Assembly: GCA_033063855.1 (NCBI GenBank)
Contig: CP093829.1
Span: 8,194,243-8,258,242, forward strand
Reading direction: 5' to 3'
DNA from: Smittia aterrima
Taxonomy: Eukaryota > Arthropoda > Insecta > Diptera > Chironomidae
DNA length: 64,000 nucleotides
Below the pieces are notes generated by a model that saw only the letters and a list, made by a program, of their open reading frames with translations, had not been told where the DNA came from and searched no databases. Below, one piece after another: positions 33,363-45,580 of this stretch. A program made the translations under genes and the position numbers. How positions within the stretch are numbered: the stretch's first letter is position 1; every line of letters starts with the position of its first letter.

Positions 33363-36301
33363 ATGAAAACAGAGGAGAAAAACAGTTCACCGAAAGTGAG
33401 AATTGCTGTCCTGGGAAATATGAACGTCGGAAAATCTGGTGAGTTTTGTGTTTTGATTTATTTTACGTCTGACATTAAAACTTTTAATTATCACGAGTCA
33501 TGAAATCTCTCATTCAATTGAGTTAGATGTTTAATTGGTGGGATGCATTCGCTGATGGGCGGAATCGGAATTTTTTCCTTGTTTCGCTTTGCTTTGTTTG
33601 ATTACACAAAATTCAGGTTAATCTGAAGTTTTGCTAGAAATCATAATCAAAATTTGCAATGAGAACAGTGATTTTGCGGTTAAAGAAATATTTTCTTTGA
33701 CTTCTACGTTTGTTTACTAAGCTCGTAGACTAACAATTGGGCGGTAAATTTAGGTCAAAATGCCATATCATTTGGAACGTGCAGACAGAATCGCCACGTA
33801 ACTTCCATAAAAATGCTCTTCGAATTATTATTTTTTGCGAGGTGATTAGGGGCGAATTAATATTTATTACAGTTACATGCCTCTCTCTCTCCCTCTTCGC
33901 CTTTTTTCGGATTGTCATGACCTAAATTCTCGATGCTAAGGCTAACCCAATTCATCAGATCAAAGGTCGTTCACGAGCCTTCATTGTGCAAGCGGAGAAA
34001 GCTCATTAGCGAGCTTAATACATTCGACAAGAAGAAGATTTAAAGCCTCGAGAGCGAGAGAAGAAATATCGCATTTCACAACATTCAAGTGGCTTTGGCA
34101 ACAAATTAAAATGAAATTAATTTTGATGAATTACATTCTGAGAGAGAAGTAAAGCGATGAGCAAGCAGAACAACAAAAGCGCGTCTTGAAATTTGGGTGA
34201 AGGTTGCCGACGAACGAAACGTTTCATGAAAATTGCCCCCGGCTTGGGCAATGAAAATTCGGATCATTAAATCGTCTTGCATTGCAGTAACTCGAGGCAA
34301 AGGGGAAAACACACTCCACTTGCTGTTGTTTAAAGAGAAACAGTTTTCCTCAAGTTACAGCAATCAAGTTTGAACTTTGAATTTTTCTCTCGAGAGATCA
34401 TCATCTGTGAGGGGGATTGCCAAGCATTTCTCAAGTAAAATTGAAATTGACTTTCATGTCAATCGAAATTACACAAAAAGTCTTTAACAATCATTGCCAA
34501 TTCTAAAAAGTGTCCGCGCTTCAACGAAAGAATTAAAAGATTTATTATTATTTCGAAGATAATTTCTAAGTGAGAGCTCAAAACTAATTGAAAATATTTT
34601 TCTTTTATTTCAGCATTGACCGTTCGATACTTGACACGAAGATTTATTGGCGAGTACAGATCAAACACAGACTTATTGTACAAACAAACAGTCACATTAG
34701 AGAGCGGTCTGCTCGATGTTGAAATAATTGACGTATCAGTTGACGACGAGGATGGCTTGCCGATAGATCAGATTCAATGGGCCGATGCTGTTCTGCTCGT
34801 GTACAGCATCACCGATCGTGAAAGCTTCGATTACGCTGTGAGGTCGTTGGGGGAAATTCGACAATTGCAAAATGGACCAGCAACGTATCTCGTAGCAAAC
34901 AAAGCTGACCTGGATCATTTGCGAGAGGTGAGAAAACGATTTTCATTGTAATTGGCTTGAAGCTTCCTCATTGAAGACAACGAGGCGAGAAACTGTGTCA
35001 ACAATTATTTATTTTCCATTTGAAAATTCGCTTCCGTTGTACTTGTAAGTACACAGAGCTCGTCTCGTTGGCAACGCTCATCATACCACGGATACTTTAT
35101 CCAGACTAGAAAGTCTCGTCGAGTGGAAATTTTCCATACGTAGTGCTAATGAGATGCACACGATGAAGCGATCGAGGGTTGAACACAAAAATTTCCATTC
35201 AACTTTTCCGCTCACACTGATTTTCAACATCTGGCGAAGTTTGACGAGATTATTTAAAACCGTCTCATTCCTCATTCGCGATTCGAATATTTTGCAATTG
35301 CTTTATTAGGAAGCAACGCATTTAAATTAAACATTCGATATTCCCATCGACTTCCGTCTTGAGAGATAAGCGATCTATTTCGTATTACGATACATTCTGA
35401 GTTTCTACGTTTCGAGGAAAATCCTCATCAGACAGAAGACGAAGGCGATGAACTCGATTCAAGGTTTGATATGTTTGACAAAATATCACAATTGATGCAA
35501 TCTCTTCCCGCCTTCTTCATTGTCGCTCGTCTATTTTCACGTCAATTTAGTGAGTCACTTATAGAAAAGGAAAATCTCTTTGTCAGACAAGCAGCTCCGC
35601 ATTTTCGGGAAAAAAGCGTGAAAGAAAATTTCACGTTAAATTTAACCAATTTTCTCATCAATTTCACTGCCAAGAACGGCTGTTGGTCTTTGCCTCTCTT
35701 TCTCTGACGACTATCGCGTGGTTGATTGACGCTTAACGCGTCTACATAAATGTGCTTTTTATCACAAATCCAATCACACGAAATACCATTTCCGAAGGTC
35801 GGTTTATTGAACTGCATCGAGAGTGTTGAATTCCGCAACGCAATTTCTGCTTGTCCTCTCATCAAACATCGGACGATTCAATTTCACAGATTTCGAGATT
35901 AAAATTGTTTGCTTTATTTAATTTATTTGCAGATTCCCGAGACCGAAGGTGCATCACTCGCTGCATCACACAGCGTCGGCTTCTGCGAAGTGTCAGTGGC
36001 CGAGAATTCTCCGAATCTTTATAAAGTTTTCGAGAAATTGTTGATTGAGTCAAGGGGTCGTCCGGTAAAACCGCGAAAGTTCTCCGTTAGCAAAATGATT
36101 GGTAAATTAATTTATTTTCCTTTTAACCAAAGAAAATTAATTAACGGACGCTTTTATCAATTAGGAACGCTAATTGGGAACAACGGAACGCGACAGCCGT
36201 CAATCAGCCAAGGAACCGTGCAAGTTTGTAACAAGGGCGAGCTTCAAAAGACTCGCCTTATAAAGAGACGGCAAGCATTTACGGCCGCTGCTTCACTGTG
36301 A
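33363..36301 (+). CDS. Ras-like small GTPase of the RERG/RASL11/RASL12 type, switch II motif lost
   Basis: Exons 33363-33438, 34614-34927, 35933-36101 and 36165-36301 sum to 696 nt, 231 residues. The P-loop is present (GNMNVGKS, ~18-25), followed by ALTVRYLTRRFIGEYRSNTD with the family's RFIGEY effector region. NKAD (G4) and a SAK-like EVSVAE (G5) are present. The DTAGQ (G3) motif is replaced by IDVSVDDED, so there is no catalytic Gln61 equivalent and hydrolysis is probably altered. The C-terminal ~50 residues are basic (KPRKFSVSKMIG, KTRLIKRRQAF) and there is no CaaX box, as in this subfamily. The last intron (63 bp) is in frame and stop-free, so its retention would add 21 residues. Exact orthology not settled. 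Confidence 0.82.
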
Positions 36302-38580
36302 CCTGGAAACTGTGTCAACGACTTTTCCGACAGCAACAATTAATCAAGCCACATTTCTTCGTATTATTAGATGTCGGGCGTAATAATTTTTATTCTCACA
36401 AAATTAATTAAGCGATTAACGTTATGAAGCCTAATTGACTCATTAGAAAAAATTTTTGGACAATTTTTATAAAATGAAGAAACTGATTTAAACGATTTGA
36501 CGAAGGAGAATTTCTTTTCTACGATTGATGATGATAAGCGAATATCGTTTTAGATAATTCAAAGAGAGATTTAATTCTAGGAAGTTAAGAAACATTTTGC
36601 ACGATTTAGTTGATAAGGATTTGACAGGCGATAACATTTAACGCAATTAGATTTAGAGCTCCCCTGAAACTAATTGAGAAAAGAAAGGAAATGAAGTCTT
36701 TACTGTCGTTCATCGAATCGAAACATTTCAAAGCAATTGTTTTTTTCTCAAATGAGAAAGGAATTTTGTTGGAGAAATTCTCTAGTGAGCAATCTTTTCT
36801 ATTCGATGTTCGACGGTAAAGGAAAACGAGGACACGAGGCGCTTACGAAACTTTTTTTTTGGCAATTACAAACAATCAAAGAAAAGTTCAAAGGCAGACT
36901 CAATGAAAGTTCAACGCGTCGACCTAATTCTCTCATCAATGGAAAGCGCGTGTTTTGGCTTTCATTCGCCCGCTGTGATTCCAACATCTTTTTATTTCAA
37001 AGGCCGGTGGAATTAGTCTCAATGACAAATAGTCATTGAGATTTCACTAAAACTGTGAATGAGAGAAAGGCATTTCCCAAACTAACTCGAAACATGAGAA
37101 TTCTTTCCAAACATCGACGGACGCTAATCCGAAGCTTTGTTTACGATCGCCGGAGCTTCCTTGGCGCGCCAATCTCAAGGGAGGAGAGGAAAATATTTTT
37201 CGTGTTTTCTTGATGATGAAATCAAATGCTAATGATCAGCCAAGGTGCTTACGCATTAATCATCGCGTGCGATTAAAAACAGATTTTCCGTCTTCCATTC
37301 CTCGTCGTCGCCACGAACGGATTTAAAATTTTTCGCTTCTTGCGACATTTTCGAATGTTTTTAAATAGTTTCATTTCATCGCAAGATATTTCATCCGATT
37401 CAACGACGATGGAAAATTGTTTGACTCCTGAAAATCTGTGGCGGCGCCGTGTCGTGACAAGCTTACATTGAACAACAGATTTATAATCCTCGTGCGAGTC
37501 TGACAGATTAAATCACCAGAAGAAGTTTGTCGACATCACAATTGATTACTAACTTTGTCTTAAGACCTTTTTTGGGGGGAGCGTCTTTGTGTCATCTTTT
37601 CGGATGCTTCACAACATTTTCTACGAGACTGGCTGTGAGTAGACTTTAAGAAAATAAAACAAAAGCGCATGTGAGATGTGCAAGAATGATTGAAGAAGTT
37701 CAATGTGATGCAGAGCACCACACTCAAGCAGTTTAGGAATTTGACCAAAAAAAAAAAAAGATTTTTTCATTCACCAAAACGTGCGGTTTTGCTCTAAAAC
37801 TAATCAAAGAAAATCATTGTTAGATAATAAGATTAGATTTTTCATGTTCATGTCAAAACTAATGGCAAGCCTAAATGTTCAATGTATTACATCATTATCA
37901 ATGAGAAAGTTTTGCGAAAGAATAAAAATAATTTGCAAAAAGAAATAAATTACTGAAGGCGGTTTTACTTTTTCCTCCTTCTTTGAAATGGTTATTGCAG
38001 CTTGACGATGCTAAGCTACCTTACTTTTACACTGTGGTAGGCAGACTCGTTTGCGGCCGACGTCTTCATGAAGTGCCCACCTTTTTTTATCCTTGAACTT
38101 GTATTCGCAGTTCAAGTTCCGCACAAGCCTGCGACAAGGTCAATTTTACATGAAGAATCTTTCCCCTGACGAGTATTGAGTAAATAATGTTTATTGTCGG
38201 CTCGCTGCTCGTTGGGTTTCTGCCTAATCTTTTATTGCTCTTGACTGAGTTCGTTGTCGCACCTACGACTTTCGTTAGGGAAGCAATTTTCGTCCTTGAT
38301 GGACAGAATCAGCTTTCTTATTTGGATGAATAATTACAGGGCTGTTAAGTTGTAGAAATTTTTTTTAGTCTCACAGTCTGATAATCATTCTATCACTTTC
38401 AATTATTTAAACGTATTCGTGGTGAGCGCTAAAAGGTTGAATCGATAAGACATAAATTATGTAGCATTATGCAACGCGACTGCAGTCAACGTCGCAGTTT
38501 GATCACAACTCCATTTTGATTGAATAATTTAGAATCACTTGTAGAGTTATCAATTATTCTTGTTGGGAAAAACTTTCTCG

Positions 38581-38817
38581 TCAACAGTTGGTAATCTCAT
38601 AGAGCGATATTGATTTGACTTTTACACGACCAGTGCAGTTAGTGAATAATTTAAAGTATTTCGATTGAATAATTTGAAATCCTTTTTCACAGTGAAATTG
38701 ATAGATAATAATGTCACACTTGCTCGGTTCTACTTCGAAGCTATGATGACACATTTCAATGTAAAGTATCACTGCGGTAGAAAAAATTATAATTTTTTTT
38801 AGTTTCAAACAGGACAT
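38581..38817 (-). CDS. possible small secreted Cys-containing protein
   Basis: Uninterrupted frame of 78 residues. The N-terminus looks like a signal peptide (Lys-rich start, then IIIFSTAVILYIEMC), followed by six spaced cysteines and an N-glycosylation site (NCT). Not recognised as a family member; it has some look of the start of an insect leucine-rich-repeat secreted protein or of a DUF1091-like exon, but neither is shown. A possible GT donor (GTCGT|GTAAAAG) lies before the stop, so it might be the first exon of a larger gene or a relic. Confidence 0.3.
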   Translation of the reverse strand: MSCLKLKKIIIFSTAVILYIEMCHHSFEVEPSKCDIIIYQFHCEKGFQIIQSKYFKLFTNCTGRVKVKSISLYEITNC

Positions 38818-39186
38818 CGAACAGTTAAGATGGAAATTTACTTCACTCGTCTCGAGCAGTGTTTGGGTTATCTTACACGGTTTCTTGATCCGTATTGCGT
38901 TGTCAATGGAGAACGCAAGATTTGCTTTTAGTAAATTAAACTAGTATCTGTATCCGCCATAAGGCGGATGGGTTTTATTGCTAGTCGCTTCAATTTAATT
39001 TGGTGTGTATTTGAGAAATTTGGTTTAATCGAGAAAAATGATTTTAAGAAATTTGACATTTTACCCCAGTTTACCACCCCCCTGCCCATTCCCATGTTGA
39101 TAGTTGGACTCCCCTTTCAATTCTTCATCGAATAGCAAAAGAAAAAAAATTCGTCCCAACTTTCATACTTTAGCCTATTTTGCACT

Positions 39187-39203
39187 CACACACACACACA
39201 CAC
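39187..39203. repeat. CA microsatellite
   Basis: A run of about eight CA units. Confidence 0.9.
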
Positions 39204-40150
39204 AACCTAAGGTCAAGAAAACAACTTCTCTCTCATCATGTTGCTCTCTCGTCGAATTATTTTCTCCAGTCGATTCAAGAAATCATGAACTTTGTATGGG
39301 AGTTTTCCCTACCACCCACTCCACCCACCCAAATGATATGTCAAATTGAAGGTCTCATTGAATGCAACAATCCATCTAATTGTCACGATGCATGTTTATA
39401 AAGAAACAACTGAGTTAGAGCTCAAGCAAAACTCAAAAAATCGAAAATGACGTCGGCTTTTTTCACGGAAATGGAAATTGCGGAAAAACGTCACCTATCA
39501 TTTTCCCCAAACTTTCCAATATGAAAGCCAGATAGATTTAGAAGTGTTAACTCCAATAAAAATGAGTTGTTAACGTAACGTTTGCCGTGAATTCCCCTTC
39601 ATTTCTGAAAATTTATCGAAATATGAGTTATTCCACATTTGGGGGGCGGGGTAAGGTCAGGGAGAACCCGAAACAATTTTCATTGTTAGGCGACATCAAA
39701 GCGGTGTAATTTAATTTTACTCGAGCGAAATCGAATAAGGAATTCGGCCATGAAAATCCTCGATGTAAAAAACCGTCGGAAAATTTTCCCTTCAACTCAA
39801 CGGCGCCGCTAAACGGAAGAGGGAGGAGAAAAATAATTTGCCCTATCTTATAGCCCAACTAATAAGCTACAAAAAAGCCTTAGGAGATTTTTTGATATCT
39901 CATCACATTCCGCGACAAATTCACGATTTATAAATTATGAGGACAAAACATAAAACATGATTTTCCGGAAAAACGTTTTCATATTTTCCAACATTTTATT
40001 GGGTCGGTGTTTCTCCACTTCGCATAAGCACCTTCGGTGCTGATGCTCGTGTCGATCCGGGGGGGTCCCATGTACGGACACAGGTTACTCAAATAGTAAG
40101 GAAGATACAATTTCCAAATATTTTTTTTACAAACTAAATATTTTTCCCAG

Positions 40151-41370
40151 CAACAAGCTCACCTATTTTGTTGAAGTGAGCGGAATGACGATGATGGTTA
40201 TCTACGTGAAAAGCGCAGCAAAAATCAACGCCGCAGAATTGGCAGAGATCGTTGCAATATTTTGTGAGTTTTAAAACGTCAAATAATAATTGAATTTATT
40301 AAAGTAAAAATATTTCAGTGATCCTCGTTCGCAACTGTGTCAATCAACTTTATCTACTTTGGGTTTTTAACCGAACACAAGCTCTCATTGATCAAGTGCT
40401 CGATGAAAGGTTTGAAAACCAAAATTTAATAAGAAAATAAAATAATTTAAATATTTTAATTTGAACAGAAAGGCAACAAAGGAGAGTTCGCCAGAATGGA
40501 CTTTGACTCTGGCTTACTGCAAAAAAGAATATTTGACGTCGACCATCGCTTTCATTGTTTCCTGTGTTGGCTTTGCGATTGCATTATTTTGTACTCCGTG
40601 GTTCAAGGAAAATCATTTGCCTGTGAACTACTACATTCCTTTTCTGCATTACGATGGATTTTCTGTGCATTGGTTCATAAATTACATCACCCAGGCTCCA
40701 CTTGCTCCACTTGCGGGAAGTTTTTTAGTTTTATTTTTCATGATGACATTGCTTCTGATCAATCATTCATGTTGGGGACTTGATCAACTCATCTATTCTG
40801 TTGAGAAACTGCGAGACTATTCGAGCGAATACAACCACGAACTTCTTTCGCATCAGAAACAGATAGAACAGCAGTTGAGAATTGTCATTGATAAAAGTCT
40901 GAAAGTTGTGCAATGGAAGGATGCGGTCCAAGATTATTTGAAGTTTGTTTTCATGTTGGATTTTGGAATAATGTCCTTCATAATTGGTTGCTTCACCTTC
41001 ATCATCATGGTCGATCCCTCGTCGTCATCAAGCACGTATAGCGTCTTACCTGTGTTCGTTTCTCAGCTCTTCGTCTATTGTTGGTTGGGAACTCGAGTAG
41101 ATTCGAAGATTGAGGACTTCGCAGCGAGCGTTTACGACATCAACTGGTACAATTTGAAGCCCAAGCAACGAAGAGATCTTAACTTGATCCTAATGATGGC
41201 ACAGAACATGGAAGGTTACCACGGAATCTTCAATAAAGTTAACATGGAAACTTTCATGAGCGTTAGCTTGATAACAAAAATATCAAAAAGGAATTTCTAA
41301 TTCCTTTTCTATTTCACAGGTGATGCAGTTCACGTACTCGATTGTCATGCTTATGCAATCAACAAAATAA
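40151..41370 (+). CDS. odorant receptor (7tm_6), N-terminal exon not found
   Basis: Insect ligand-gated olfactory channel subunit. Exons 40151-40263, 40319-40409, 40469-41261 and 41320-41370 join in phase to give 348 residues ending in TAA. Hydrophobic segments span the protein, and the C-terminus has the family signature (YDINWYNLKPKQRRDLNLILMMAQ, VNMETFMSVMQFTYSIVMLM). The last donor is GTTAGC, weak but needed: reading through gives a non-family tail and stop at about 41300. The first exon seen begins in phase (C|AAC AAG CTC) after a good acceptor, so an upstream exon with the start codon and first membrane segment, about 40-60 residues, is missing; I found none in the 1.2 kb before it. Either it lies further away or the gene is 5'-truncated. 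Confidence 0.8.
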
Positions 41371-44300
41371 TTTAAATAAAAATTCTAAATGTCTACATAT
41401 CCTTCGTAAAGAGTTCATCACAAACTCAATGGTGTTAATGCAATCAACAGAATAAAATATTTCTGTGAAGAAAGTCGAGAAGGAAATAAATTAATCGAGC
41501 ACAAAAAAAAATATTTTTTTGTATTCGAGATTTTCAGCAAAGCAACCCTCCAGTTAGTTCGACTGTTTGTTTTTTATCTTTTATTTTCTAGTGAATAACA
41601 AATCTTCATTTCAATAACAAAACAATTAAAGAACTTACTTTGAACTATCTATGTCCTCCAGTTTGCACTGCATTGAAAAATAAATTTTTAATAAAATCCA
41701 CAATTGTAAGTTGTCTAGCAACAAAAAAATTCCCACAGGTCTTAAAATCATAATTCAATTCCGCCTATGCAATAACGCTTGTCTTGACATTGAATGAAAC
41801 TTTTCACGGTTAAGTTTTATTGATTTTCCATATTTCCTCTTGCATCCTCGTAAATCATCTTCGATCTCCGATAATCTTCCATTCTTATCCTCCGAGTGGA
41901 ATTCAGCTCTACGGATTCATTCTTATTTATAGACTCCTACGATTGTCAGCGAATTTCTTTTTTCAAATGCTCTTCAGCTATTTTTAGCTGATTGAGAGGA
42001 AGGAAAGAAAAAAATATCTTGCAGATTCGAAGACAGCTTTATGAAGCCCCTGAGATGAGTGGAAACTCGTTTGCGGATTTTCTCGTTGGATTGAGTGCTG
42101 TGTGATCTCAACAATGCTTTTCTGTGGTGAAGCTTAATGTGATTCACCCACTACACTCGTTAATAACCTTAGACTCATACTTAGTTGATAGACAAAAGGA
42201 ATTTTCTGTGGGAGAGAGAACTAAGAGGCTGCTGATTAAAGTGAATGCTATTTTTCGATTTGTAGTTTTTAATTACAAATATCGTCCAATGTCAAACATC
42301 GAGGAAGACTAAACAAACCAAATCGATTCGAATTATAAACTTCACTTAATAATCCGATCAATTACGCACTTTTCCTTTTGCGTGTTTACTTTTGATTTTC
42401 CGATAATTTCGTTCAATGACATGAAATGCGAACTTTCTGTTCAATGAAATATTCGAACTCACCTAATAAGCTTTGTTTTTGTTTCGGGTCTGGGATGATT
42501 CACGTGATAAATGAGTTTTCGAATTGGAGCGCGGAGATCGAACATTTTTCTCAATGCGTGGAGGTGAACGTGAAATGTAAAACATTCTTAACATGAGTCA
42601 AGATTCAAGGCAAAATATTTACTTTAAGGCTTTGTAGTGTTGTTCAATTGGAATCTCGACGTAGCTAGATAGGCGCGTGTAGGAAGGAAAGGAAGTTGAA
42701 CGTGCTGATCAGAATCGATACCTTTCCTTAGCAAATTTAATGATGATTGCATATCGTTTGGGAATTTTATTGCTCAGAGTTTAGAGTTCAACAAACTTAA
42801 GGTTCTCATGGCCTTCGACATACAAAAGACTTCAAAATAAACTTCGATTGATAATTTCTGCTTGAAAGAGTCGCCAGCTCCCGTCGATTCATTCACTACG
42901 CGAAGAATGCGAGAGGTGTCACTCAACATCGACAGACATCGCTGGCACCAAAAGAAGAAATTGATGGGAAAATTAGTTAAATTTATGTTTGCGAGCGAAA
43001 ATGTTTTTTTTTTCCTTTTACCGCAACACTTTTTAGATTCTGATAACAATTCGATGAGCTGCTCAGATTTCGATATGAAAGATGAATAGGAAGGTGAACA
43101 ATCTCTGAAGCATCGTTTGACATCTTAGCAACTTTGAAAGTTCCTTGCTCGGTCTCGATTTGCAATAGGAGAATAAAAAACATTTCTCAATAATTTGGAG
43201 ACAACACTCTTGTTTATTTCTCGAAAATGTTTGAATTGCCTGAACACGATTCGTCGATGGCGCGAAGCTCGCCATGAGTCAAAAGCCTTCGCTTCTATAT
43301 TTAGGACGATGCAGTGCCACGTGCATAGACAGGAGAAAGCAGGTTCTCAGAATGGAAATCAGAGACCAACGACGCAGCATCTTCCCTACGCATCTTGACA
43401 GTTTCTCAGCATGGCTGACTGAATTATCTCCGTGTAGACACACATGCTCGACTCTCCAACACATTTTGACATTTGAAACGAGTCCTCTAAAGAATCAATG
43501 AAAATATTTTCGCAAATAGTTCACAACGAACTTTGATTTCGCTTGAGCCACGTGTCAAATTATTTCTTTCCACGAAAGAGTGTCTCGCTGTTGGACTTAC
43601 TTACAAACTCTTCAGCTATTTTATTTGCTGCGTAAACAATTATCTCGAAAATTACAGTTACATGACATTAGCTGAATGATTATTAAAGCAAATTGTAATG
43701 AAAAGCTTGCGAGTTTGTATCTGGCAGTGATTGCACAATCTTCATTCAAAAGCTTAATTAAAATTATTAATCGATTGAATTGCTGAATTTGTTACGTTGT
43801 TGCTGAAACGAACAATTATTCCAGGTAATCCCAGGAAATCTGCATCAGACTTTCCGCTGTTTAAATGAAAGCAATTGAGAGCAATCCAGTGTTGACCTGG
43901 AAAATCTTTTATTTCACTTTTCAAGGATCCTTAGAGTCGCCAATTCATTCATCTTTATTAGATTCTTCATAACAGATTTGTTCGCTTTCTCTTACGTAAG
44001 TCCAATGAACTTAGCCGCTGTAACCTTTTTTCGACTCACGTTTACGAATTTCCGGATAGGTCTCCTAAATGCTTTTGAGAAGTCGATTCATTTGATTTGA
44101 AATAAAAAGAAAGCTCCGGCAATTTCAATCAATTTGAAGTGAAAGTTTCTTTGACAACCCTTCACCCATTTCATCTTTTGTTGAGGGGAAAATTCCAAAG
44201 CAAATCAATTATTGAAAAAAAAAGTTGATTGAACAACGAGGCTTGAACTATCACGCGATGCCTCGACAACAACGAACATAATAGTGAAAGCAAAAAATCA

Positions 44301-44447
44301 CGATTCCGCATCTAATTCGATTTTTATTCAATCAATAACTTAATTTTCTTCTCCTTCCTTTTGCGATGAGCGATGTCTCAATAAAAGAGTGAAAAGGTTT
44401 TGTCTAGCAACAGCAGAGAATACTTCGTTGGCAACAACAATCGATAG
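41371..44447. other. intergenic, odorant receptor to INCENP-like gene
   Basis: About 3 kb, with the 3'UTRs of the two convergent neighbours at its ends. AAATAAAA follows the receptor stop. Small open frames (e.g. 42124-42312, 43274-43501) show no recognisable features. Confidence 0.45.
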
Positions 44448-45386
44448 TCAAGCAGAGAAGGAAGACTTCATCCAAATTGATTCCTTTCTTCTCTGCTTCA
44501 TGATATTAAGTTCCGGAAGCAGTCGCCACGGGTATCTCACGTTGATAGGGTTCGACGTGAAGAAGAGAGCATCAACAACTGAAATTCAATTAAAATTTGA
44601 AAATTTTGGATACATTCTCGTTCGGTAGCTGACCTCACCTTTTAGGTCGATAAAGCTTTGCCGTCTCAAATGAGCTCGAACTTTGTCGGGATTCGACCAT
44701 GAAGGAAATTTACTTGCGACGCGATAAACAGCCTCGAACTCATTGTCGCTGTCGTTGAGAGTCAGGTCATCAAAATTAATTCTCCTTTGCTTCGCTGGAT
44801 TCATGGCAACTTCACAGCTCGAGGGAGCCTTAAAGCCACAGTTTATGTCAATAAACGAATCGCAGAATGTCATCGGCTCTTCCTCCGCTACGTTCATAAG
44901 ATTCTTTGGCTTGACGGCGAAGTCTGTTGCAGCGACAGGAGTTACTTGTGAATCGCAGTCCTTGATGAATCGACCAGCTATCGGCGTTACATCGTTTTCT
45001 TTTAGAATTCTCCGAATTCTTCGAGGAACATCCTCCACATAATTGTTTTCATCAATCGACACCGGCCGAATCGTTCTTTCCTTATCAGCAGAATTTACAA
45101 TGTCGCAGTTGTTTTGTTTTGGAGTTGCAAATGATTCGAGAGATTCCTGTAACTTCGTCGATGGACTCGATAACAAACAAGATCGTTTAGCTGATGTCAT
45201 TAGTGCATTGCTAGCGGCGAACGATTCAATTCTTTCGAGATGTTTCTGAAATTAAAAAATTCTTTTATTTGTTGTGAAAAAATCTCTTGCCTTGACATTT
45301 ACCTGAAACTTTTCCTCCATCGCGTCGATTACCGTGTCACACTCGTCAAAAACACTCTCCAATAATGACAATATCGAATCGCTCAT
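44448..45386 (-). CDS. Incenp: compact INCENP-like chromosomal passenger protein
   Basis: INCENP scaffolds the chromosomal passenger complex and activates Aurora B through its C-terminal IN-box. Three exons (complement 45386-45303, 45245-44639, 44578-44448), 822 nt, 273 residues. N-terminus (~1-40, ILSLLESVFDECDTVIDAMEEKF) is a helix suited to the survivin/borealin-binding CEN region. The middle is Ser/Pro-rich and disordered. The C-terminus (~195-265) matches the IN-box: acidic DSDNEFE, FPSWS (family P-x-W), LRRQSFIDLKVVDALFF, LLPELNI, then KQRRKESIW in place of KRTSSAVW. The IN-box is split by the last intron, whose removal restores the motif. It lacks the long central helix, making it far shorter than usual INCENP. 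An ATG at 45391 in another frame is ignored. Confidence 0.68.
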
Positions 45387-45580
45387 CGTTCATGGGCCGA
45401 TTACTGTCAGAAATGTTTAAAGGAAATGTCAAACAAAAGTGCAAGAAGAAAGCGAAACGTGCCTCTCATTAAATGGCCTCTGTTCGAGAATTCACTGAAA
45501 ACTGCTTGAGACTAACTCGAGAGACAGATACGCGTGCGAGAGAAATGAGAGTTTTCTCTGTTTTATTTAATTATAATTGA

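Larger units (their letters stand above)
36302..40150. other. intergenic region, Ras-like gene to odorant receptor
   Basis: Mostly non-coding. It includes an A12 run near 37747, a small secreted-protein-like frame (38581-38817), a hairpin near 38947-38964 (ATCCGCC/GGCGGAT arms), a CA microsatellite (39187-39203), a second hairpin near 40029-40041 (GCACC/GGTGC) and a more GC-rich patch at 37990-38330. See findings for the last three. Confidence 0.4.

Noticed and set aside
41262..41300. Read-through C-terminus of the odorant receptor (ending KISKRNF)
   Set aside because: Splicing 41261 to 41320 restores the conserved receptor C-terminal helix; the read-through tail has no family match.
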